Source of the DNA: Leptospira stimsonii
GTDB taxonomy: Bacteria > Spirochaetota > Leptospiria > Leptospirales > Leptospiraceae
Direction: 5' to 3'
DNA: 64,000 nucleotides
Assembly: GCF_003545885.1 (NCBI RefSeq)
Contig: NZ_QHCT01000003.1
Location: forward strand, 248,001-312,000
Of the stretch, positions 51,118-64,000 are shown one piece after another. Numbering within the stretch: the first letter of the stretch is position 1; every line of letters begins with the position of its first letter. Made by a program: the position numbers and the translations under genes. The notes beneath the pieces were generated by a model. That model searched no databases. It was not told where the DNA came from and saw only the letters and a program-made list of their open reading frames with translations.

Positions 51118-52026
51118 CTATTCTTCGTCGTCCTTGAGTTCTTTTTCTCGGACGTCCATAAAGTTGAAGAACTTTTTGAAAAAGCCGCTGATTCCGGCGT
51201 CTTCCAAGGGTTCCATTTCCTGATTCAAAAGAGAATACGTTATGCGATTCAGACAGGCCGCGGCTTTACTTTTCGGAGAATTGATGATATACGGCTTTTG
51301 TTCCCGAATACTCTTCTCCACTTCCTCGTCCTGAAAGATAAATCCGAGGTTTTCCACTTTGACTTCCAAAAATTGTCCGCTGATATCGATCACTCGGTCG
51401 GCGACTTTTTTTCCTTCGATCGCGCTTCTCACCCGGTTCACGACCATCTTTAGATTCTTATCTCGGCTTTGAGATACGATCGCTTTGATGAGTCCGTAAG
51501 AATCGGTGATCGCAGTCGGTTCCGGCGTTGTCACGACGATGACGTCGTCCGCAGGAAGCGTAAGCCCGATTACGTTTGAACTGATTCCGGCACCGGTATC
51601 GATGATCATAATATCATAATTATCTAATTCGGAAAAACCTTTGATCAGAGTGTTTCTCTGGGTATCGTTTAGGTTCGCAAGTTGGGAATAACCCGAAGCC
51701 CCGGCGATGATATCCACACCCTCCGGAGTCTGGATTACGATATCCTTGAGGCTCTTATGGCCTTTTACGACGTGATAAAGATTGTATTTGGGAATGATCC
51801 CTAAGATAACGTTTACGTTTGCAAGACCTAAGTCACCGTCGAATACGAGGACCTTCTGACCCGCCCGTGCCATAGAGATAGCAAGGTTCACGGAGATGGT
51901 GCTCTTTCCAACTCCTCCCTTCCCCGAAGCGATCGCAATGATCTTAGTCGTGGGCTTTCTGGATGATAGAACTTTTAGACTCGTGTTCCCCTCGGTGAGT
52001 TTCCGTAAATGAGTCGCCTGGTCCAT
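51118..52026 (-). CDS. flhG: FlhG/YlxH, MinD-like ATPase controlling flagellar number
   Basis: 302 aa. Deviant Walker [33 protein letters not shown], Walker [17 protein letters not shown], and VVNRVRS. The N-terminal [12 protein letters not shown] matches the FlhG motif that stimulates FlhF GTPase. With FlhF it sets flagellar placement and number, here the subpolar periplasmic flagella. The gene is 28 bp downstream of flhF. Confidence 0.94.
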   Translation of the reverse strand: MDQATHLRKLTEGNTSLKVLSSRKPTTKIIAIASGKGGVGKSTISVNLAISMARAGQKVLVFDGDLGLANVNVILGIIPKYNLYHVVKGHKSLKDIVIQTPEGVDIIAGASGYSQLANLNDTQRNTLIKGFSELDNYDIMIIDTGAGISSNVIGLTLPADDVIVVTTPEPTAITDSYGLIKAIVSQSRDKNLKMVVNRVRSAIEGKKVADRVIDISGQFLEVKVENLGFIFQDEEVEKSIREQKPYIINSPKSKAAACLNRITYSLLNQEMEPLEDAGISGFFKKFFNFMDVREKELKDDEE

Positions 52027-52054
52027 TCTTTACCTCTTTCCAGCCTGATCGGAA

Positions 52055-53356
<1,302 letters not shown>

Positions 53357-53407
53357 GTTTGACTCCTTGATTTTTCTGATTCAGAAAAATCGAATATTCT
53401 AATAATT

Positions 53408-55531
<2,124 letters not shown>

Positions 55532-55540
55532 AGTTTCCTC

Positions 55541-56731
<1,191 letters not shown>

Positions 56732-56888
56732 GTGGGAACTCCTACAAGATCGGGGAGGAAGAATTCTTCTTGAAAAAAGGGGTTTTCTGTGATAGAGAAA
56801 AATCTCCCGATTCTTCCCACCGCCTCACCCCACCACCCAAGATTAGGGCGGGGTGCGAACGTTTCACGGAAAAAGTCGGAACTACGAC
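56732..56888 (+). repeat. Dispersed ~155-bp palindrome-bounded element, copy E1
   Basis: The boundaries are GTGGGAACTCCTAC (56732-56745) and GTCGGAACTACGAC (56875-56888). The core has GTGATAGAGAAAAATCTCCC, CACCACCCAAGATTAGGGCG and GTTTCACGGAAAAAG. Its left end abuts the flhB start codon; read on the minus strand the boundary gives the AGGAG ribosome site. Confidence 0.92.
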
Positions 56889-56938
56889 AGATCTCCCCTG
56901 CTTTTCGAAAAGATTTTTCTTTAGAATGAAATGTTACG

Positions 56939-57095
56939 GTCGGAATTCCTACGACGCCTCTGAGAGAAATTTTCCCTTGAAAAAAGGGGATTCCTGTGAT
57001 AGAGAAAAATCTCCCGATTCTTCCCACCGCCTCACCCCACCACCCAAGATCAGGGTGGGGCGCGAACGTTTCACGGAAAAAGTCGGAACTACGAC
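56939..57095 (+). repeat. Dispersed ~155-bp palindrome-bounded element, copy E2
   Basis: The boundaries are GTCGGAATTCCTAC (56939-56952) and GTCGGAACTACGAC (57082-57095). From GTGATAGAGAAAAATCTCCC to the right boundary it is almost identical to E1, while the left ~45 bases differ. The 50-bp link to E1 is AT-rich and unrelated. It ends 21 bp from the fliR stop. E1 and E2 together fill the fliR-flhB gap. Confidence 0.92.
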
Positions 57096-57116
57096 AGTTT
57101 TGCAAAAGGAGTCGTC

Positions 57117-58165
<1,049 letters not shown>

Positions 58166-58169
<4 letters not shown>

Positions 58170-58966
58170 TTATAACTCCTCACGAGTTCGTAGACGATCA
58201 AATTCCACCCGTCCACAAGGACAAACAGGATCAACTTAAACGGAAGACTCACCATCACGGGAGGGAGCATCATCAAACCCATCGAAAGAAGCGCGGAAGC
58301 GACAACAAGATCGATTACGATAAACGGAATAAAGATGATGATCCCGATCCAAAAAGCTTTTTTGATTTCGCTTAGCATAAACGCGGGAATCAAGACGTAA
58401 GAAGGAACGTCGTCAAAGGATTCTACCTTTTCCACTTTTCCGATCTTCAAAAAAAGGGCAACGTCCTTCGCACCGGAAGTCCCGATCTGACGCATCATAA
58501 ATTCTCGGATCGGAACCATTCCTTTTTCAAAAAAAGCGTTCGTATCGATCTTACCTTCGAGATAGGGGGTTAAGGCTCTTTCGTTCACGACATTCAAAGT
58601 CGGCGCCATGATAAAGAACGTCATAAAAAGAGCGAGGCCCATCATCACCTGATTCGGTGGAAGGTTCTGAATCGAAAGCGCCCTCCTCACAAAATCCAAA
58701 ACGATCACGATCTTCGTAAACGAAGTCAGAGACATCACGATTGCCGGCGCGAGCGAAAGAATCGTAACGAGAAAGAGAACCATCAGAGAAAGGCTCGTCT
58801 CTCTCGGGCTCTTCGCTTCGTTGACGTTGATATTCAAATTGGGAATCGGAATTCTCGTCCCGGAAGACTGAGCTTCCAAAGTGAAAAAAGAACCCAAGGA
58901 TAATCCCATCACGAGCAAGAGGATCCATGTTATGTTCTTTATAATTTTTTTATGTCTCATTTTCAC
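58166..58966 (-). CDS. fliP: Flagellar export gate protein FliP
   Basis: 266 aa. A cleavable signal peptide ([20 protein letters not shown]) is followed by family motifs [40 protein letters not shown] and the C-terminal [20 protein letters not shown]. It forms the pentameric core of the gate. It starts 33 bp after fliO and overlaps fliQ by 4 bp. Confidence 0.97.
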
Positions 58967-58999
58967 CTTAAAAATTTCCCTAAAACTGAAGTCCCGTGC

Positions 59000-59793
59000 T
59001 TACGATCTCAAATCGAAAAGCCCGCTTTCGAGCGAGCTTGTTTTTTCTTTGAGTTCATCGAGTTTTTTCCGAGTCTGCCTTCGTTTTTCGTCCCGGGCCG
59101 CCTCGGTTTTCTCCGTTCCTCCGGGTGGACCTTCCTGATTTCCGGAGATTCTCGAATTCAAGTCCTTAATCTGTTCCAGGACCGTTACCAAAAATCCGCC
59201 TTCCGGAGGATCAAAGGTTTCTTTCTTTTGAAGAATTCTATGTCTTACTTCCGGATCGGAAATTTCCGTGATCAAGTTGATCCCGTTGTCCGCGACGCCT
59301 AACACAAGAAGACGACCGGAAACTTCTACGATTTGAAGCTGTTTGTTCGGCCCGAGCAGAAGACTCGAAAGAACGTTCATTTCTCCGCGAACGGGTAATC
59401 GCCCTTCTCGATTCTTCGCAACATATTTAAGAATATAATAAAGTCCTACACAAAGAAGTGCTAATATAAAAACGACTCGGAAGAGTGTTCCTGCGATCCC
59501 TGGACCTTCGTCACTGGTTTTATATCGTTCTGCGACCGGATTTGTCTCGGCGGATTCTCCAGAATTAGCGGGAGGTTTTACAACCGCGGAAGGATTTTCC
59601 GTTTTGACGGTTTCGTTCTTCTTGGATTCTTCTTTGGACACAGGAGGTTGTCCCAATTCTTTTTTAAGAGCCTCGTCCATGAGTTCTCTTTCTGACTGAG
59701 CTTGTATGGAGGTAAAGAATAGAGTTGATACGAGAAGAATCAGAAAGGCAGAAACGATCGTCTTTCTGAAATCTCGGAAAGTTTCCAGAGACT

Positions 59794-59797
<4 letters not shown>
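59000..59797 (-). CDS. fliO: Flagellar biosynthesis protein FliO-like
   Basis: 265 aa. A signal/anchor ([20 protein letters not shown]), a polar linker, one transmembrane helix (~115-135, [19 protein letters not shown]) and the FliO cytoplasmic beta domain ([36 protein letters not shown]). The C-terminal ~60 residues are charged. FliO helps assemble the FliP ring. Its start overlaps the fliY stop by 4 bp. Confidence 0.88.
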
Positions 59798-60858
<1,061 letters not shown>

Positions 60859-60977
60859 TTTGGGAACTCTCCCGGGAATTTTGGTTAATGGGACATAAGA
60901 AAAGGGTTTTTGTCACCTCATTTTTTTCTTCCCCACTGGATTCCACCGGGTTTTCGGGTTAAAACAACCCTTTTTCT

Positions 60978-61001
60978 AAAAAAAAGCTCTCTTTCAGAGA
61001 G
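60978..61001 (-). terminator. Intrinsic terminator overlapping the DUF971 stop
   Basis: On the minus strand, CTCTCT-GAA-AGAGAG is followed by C and eight T. The hairpin (60987-61001) includes the stop codon TGA of the DUF971 gene, and the T-run is 60978-60985. It separates this gene from the flagellar operon that begins at 60858. Confidence 0.75.
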
Positions 61002-61323
61002 TGAGGTCTCCGCCAAGTCCATCCGCAAGCATTCTCAGAGCATCAAAGGAATAAATTCCCGTTTGATGATTGTCGCTCCAGACGGGGTTGATCGCATAAC
61101 GACCAACTTTGTTGACTCCGTACAGAGAAATCTTCTGGATTCCTCCGGTGGTAGTTCCTACTTTCCCGCCGTGCCCGCCCTTGCAGACGACACAAGGACA
61201 ACGCTTTCTTAAATCCAAGAGATCAAAGATGGAAGTGTTCCCATCTTTCCAAGTGATCTTCAGGGTTGTCTCGTCAAAGTCGATTTGATCGGGAGTGGTC
61301 GCTTTTAAGCTCAAGGGTTCCAT
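60994..61323 (-). CDS. DUF971 (GBBH-like N-terminal domain) protein
   Basis: 109 aa. It matches the DUF971 pattern: an initial beta segment (ATTPDQIDFDETTLKITWKD), the Cys pair LRKRCPCVVCKGG, and the C-terminal NPVWSDNHQTGIYSFDALRM with conserved D-H and Y-F. In eukaryotic gamma-butyrobetaine hydroxylase this domain binds zinc through such Cys/His; bacterial stand-alone forms often accompany Mrp/ApbC iron-sulfur proteins, not seen here. It follows the AGCS-Psd gene after 53 bp on the same strand. Confidence 0.85.
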   Translation of the reverse strand: MEPLSLKATTPDQIDFDETTLKITWKDGNTSIFDLLDLRKRCPCVVCKGGHGGKVGTTTGGIQKISLYGVNKVGRYAINPVWSDNHQTGIYSFDALRMLADGLGGDLTL

Positions 61324-61376
61324 TCTTTATCTCAAAGATCCTTGTAAGAGTTCCCACACTTTCAAATCGACTGCCT

Positions 61377-63608
61377 TCATTTTGGAAGTTTGCATTTTTT
61401 CTCGATGAACTTTCCGATCGGTGTTCCGTAGGTGATCTTTTCGTTCAGAGGGAGAGAATCAAAAGTAAAGGTTTCCTTCTCCATCAAAAGAATCACGGTG
61501 GAGCCCATCTCGAATCTTCCGAGCTCCGCGCCTTTGTCGATCATGATCGAAACGTCCTTGTATTCCACTGTTCTCGCGCTTCGAATGAGAGTATTCGTCA
61601 CGATCTTATTGTCGTAGGTGACCCGGATTCTTCCCACATTGGAGGCGCCCACTTTGATCACGGCGACTTTTCCATATTCGGTTTGTAGATATGTGATCAA
61701 TCTTTCGTTCTTTGGAAAAAGTCCCCGGATTCCGAAAACGGCGAGTTCGTTCACCGGAAAGAGTTTCCCGGGTTCATAATAATATCCTAATATTCTTCCG
61801 TAAGCCGGGGAATGGATTCTGTGATAGTCCTGAGGGGAAAGATAGAATGTGATGTATTTTCCGTTGGAAAAATCGTCCAGATATTGGGAAGCGCCTCCGC
61901 CTAAGAGTTCTTTTAAATTGTAATCCACTCCCTTCGCCTGAATGATTACTCTTTGATTGATATCTCCGTATCCGGTGATTTTCGCATCCACAGGAGAAAC
62001 CATCTCGTTCTCCGCGGAATCTACGATTCTCGCTCCCGCTTTCAAGGCTCTTGTGAAGAATGCGTTGAGTGAATTGTATTCCTGTATTTCCAATTCCGCC
62101 TCGTCTAGATTGATCTTATACGCCCTCGCAAACGCCTTTAAGATCGGGATCAAAATAAAACGGGGAAGCCGAGAGGACGCGAGAAGTCCGAACAATCTCG
62201 AAAGCAAATTTTTGGGAACGATGGAAAGAATCAGGAGATAAAAATCCTTTAAGACCTCGTATCTCGCTCCGCTTTCCATGAGGAAACGTTTCAATTCCAT
62301 CCTTGCGATTTTTTCCAAAAGAACTAACGAGATGAGAACGGGAACAGCAGTGATGATGGAAAGAGAATATCCGAGTCCGAAGGCGTCGTAGAGAATCGCT
62401 TCCCCATTCTTCACGTAGAGATAGGCCGCGGAGAGGATCGTGATTAAGAAAAGAATTCGAAAGAAGTTCGCGAACTTTTCTCCGAGAATGTAGAGAGCGT
62501 TTTGTTCTCCCGTATAAAACCAGCCCGTGATCGATACGACTCCGAAAAGAAGAAAGGATGTAAAGAAGGCCGCGTTGATCGGATTTGTATGTCCTTGAAA
62601 AAGCGTATTCAAGAAAAACATCTGCTCTTCCATCTTGAACGCTCCGTATGAAGAAAGCGCGTAGATCACGAGTGTGGATACGATAAATCCTTCAAAAAAG
62701 GTTGCGAGCATACTCACAAGTCCTTGTTTTGCGGGAAAATCCGTTCTTACGACTCCCGAAATGCCGGCGCTCTTTCCGATTCCTGTCTCCGTCGAGACGA
62801 AGAAAATTCCAGAAGCCATACTGAAGGTTCTCGCAAGAACAAAACTTCCTCCCGCGATCGCGGTCACAGGTTGAAACGCCTCTTGAAGAGAGAGCCAGAG
62901 GAAATGCTGAAAGTTCATCAGAGAATTCTTAAATAGAAAAAAATAACCCGCGAAAAAAAGGAGAATCCCGATCGGAGCCAGATACGCAGAAATCTTACCG
63001 ACCCTTCTCACTCCTCCCAAAACGATAAAGACAAGAATCACGGACAACAAAAAAGGAACCGTCATTCCAGTGACTTCGAAAGCCTTACTCGCGATGTGAG
63101 TCACATACAACATCGGAACCGCGCCACCCATAACAAGAACCGTAAAAAGTCCCGCAATGGAAAAACTCACTGCGAGCCAGCGTGCCTTGAGCGCCTTTTC
63201 GATAAAATACATCGGTCCGGAAAGATATCTTCCCGTCGCGGTTTTGGTCCGGAAACGGATCGCAAGCGTGGAAGATACAAAACGAAGAGGCATGATGAGA
63301 AAAGAGGAAATCCAAATCCAGAGAAGAACTCCTGGACCTCCGATCATAAGGGCGAGCGCCGAACCGATAATTGCACCCGGAAGGAGAGAAGATGCGGTGC
63401 CAGAAAAGAAGGCCTGTGAATGAACGAGTCTTCCTCTCGAACCTTTGTAGTCCATATTGCCCGAGAAGATTTTCACCGCAAGGAAAAGGAACCGAATCTG
63501 TGGAAACCGAAGACGAAGGGTCAGATAGATTCCGATAAAACTCAGAAAGTAAAAGAAAGGTTTGAGTAAATCCCAATCGAAAAATTGAAAAAAATGAAGT
63601 TGAAACAT
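61377..63608 (-). CDS. psd: Fusion of AGCS-family (Na+/alanine-type) symporter and phosphatidylserine decarboxylase
   Basis: 743 aa from the ATG at 63608 (GGTGGGACC upstream); the open frame extends 27 codons further. Residues ~1-460 are an AGCS-like transporter with ~11 helices: [55 protein letters not shown] and the late [19 protein letters not shown]. The conserved GTGNIAG loop reads LPGAIIG. Residues ~480-743 are a full Psd: [19 protein letters not shown], the charge-relay Asp in [25 protein letters not shown], and the self-cleavage MGST in [14 protein letters not shown]. It should make phosphatidylethanolamine from phosphatidylserine; the transporter half's substrate is unknown. Confidence 0.9.
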   Translation of the reverse strand: MFQLHFFQFFDWDLLKPFFYFLSFIGIYLTLRLRFPQIRFLFLAVKIFSGNMDYKGSRGRLVHSQAFFSGTASSLLPGAIIGSALALMIGGPGVLLWIWISSFLIMPLRFVSSTLAIRFRTKTATGRYLSGPMYFIEKALKARWLAVSFSIAGLFTVLVMGGAVPMLYVTHIASKAFEVTGMTVPFLLSVILVFIVLGGVRRVGKISAYLAPIGILLFFAGYFFLFKNSLMNFQHFLWLSLQEAFQPVTAIAGGSFVLARTFSMASGIFFVSTETGIGKSAGISGVVRTDFPAKQGLVSMLATFFEGFIVSTLVIYALSSYGAFKMEEQMFFLNTLFQGHTNPINAAFFTSFLLFGVVSITGWFYTGEQNALYILGEKFANFFRILFLITILSAAYLYVKNGEAILYDAFGLGYSLSIITAVPVLISLVLLEKIARMELKRFLMESGARYEVLKDFYLLILSIVPKNLLSRLFGLLASSRLPRFILIPILKAFARAYKINLDEAELEIQEYNSLNAFFTRALKAGARIVDSAENEMVSPVDAKITGYGDINQRVIIQAKGVDYNLKELLGGGASQYLDDFSNGKYITFYLSPQDYHRIHSPAYGRILGYYYEPGKLFPVNELAVFGIRGLFPKNERLITYLQTEYGKVAVIKVGASNVGRIRVTYDNKIVTNTLIRSARTVEYKDVSIMIDKGAELGRFEMGSTVILLMEKETFTFDSLPLNEKITYGTPIGKFIEKKCKLPK

Positions 63609-63641
63609 GGTCCCACCCGATATGAAAGAAAATCCGCTTTT

Positions 63642-64000
<359 letters not shown>

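Overview
The window looks like a stretch of chromosome from a spirochete, almost certainly Leptospira and probably the pathogenic clade; the species cannot be fixed by eye. The evidence is the flagellar gene order (fliF-fliG-fliH / fliI-fliJ-flbB facing fliY-fliO-fliP-fliQ-fliR-flhB-flhA-flhF-flhG-sigma28), the spirochete-specific collar protein FlbB, a loose spirochete-type lipobox, and moderately low GC with long AT-rich intergenic spacers. I see no insertion sequence, prophage, CRISPR array or rRNA. One tRNA gene, tRNA-Gly(GCC), is present.

Layout. 1-4.2 kb: a PAS-SpoIIE phosphatase cut by the left edge, a PAS histidine kinase, an RRM protein plus exported FKBP pair, and an SrkA-like kinase. 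4.4-6.7 kb: a long PiT phosphate transporter. 7.5-11.6 kb (minus): TesA-like esterase, tRNA-Gly, tig, clpP, clpX. 11.6-15.6 kb: NagZ-like GH3 hydrolase, HemW-like radical SAM protein, hotdog protein. 15.7-17.9 kb (minus): ilvB-ilvN. 18.5-25.3 kb: TPR protein, metallophosphoesterase, chemoreceptor, small unknown protein, lipoprotein. 26-28 kb (minus): a motor-less XPB/Ssl2-like protein. 28.2-36 kb: UbiB-like kinase-feoA-feoB-LtaS-like sulfatase-NeuB-discoidin/M23 peptidase, tightly packed. 36.9-44.5 kb: flagellar basal body and export ATPase genes. 45.3-60.9 kb (minus): a roughly 15 kb flagellar export/regulatory operon that ends in fapA, remA and gmk. 61-63.6 kb (minus): a DUF971 protein and an AGCS-transporter/phosphatidylserine-decarboxylase fusion. 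The right edge cuts an exported protein.

Non-coding structure is the most unusual part. Eight copies of a roughly 155-bp element lie at five loci. Each is bounded by 14-bp palindromes (GTCGGA-AC-TCCGAC type) whose arms co-vary, and carries a GC-rich hairpin in a conserved core. Copies sit inside the flagellar operons, between fliH and fliI (next to a strong terminator) and between fliR and flhB, where the element's end appears to supply the flhB ribosome binding site. A related 77-bp, four-unit tandem repeat lies at 25.5-25.8 kb. Other points of note are the AGCS-Psd fusion, a gmk gene with no ATG/GTG/TTG start in the right place, and a well-signalled out-of-frame gene overlapping fliJ by 128 bp.
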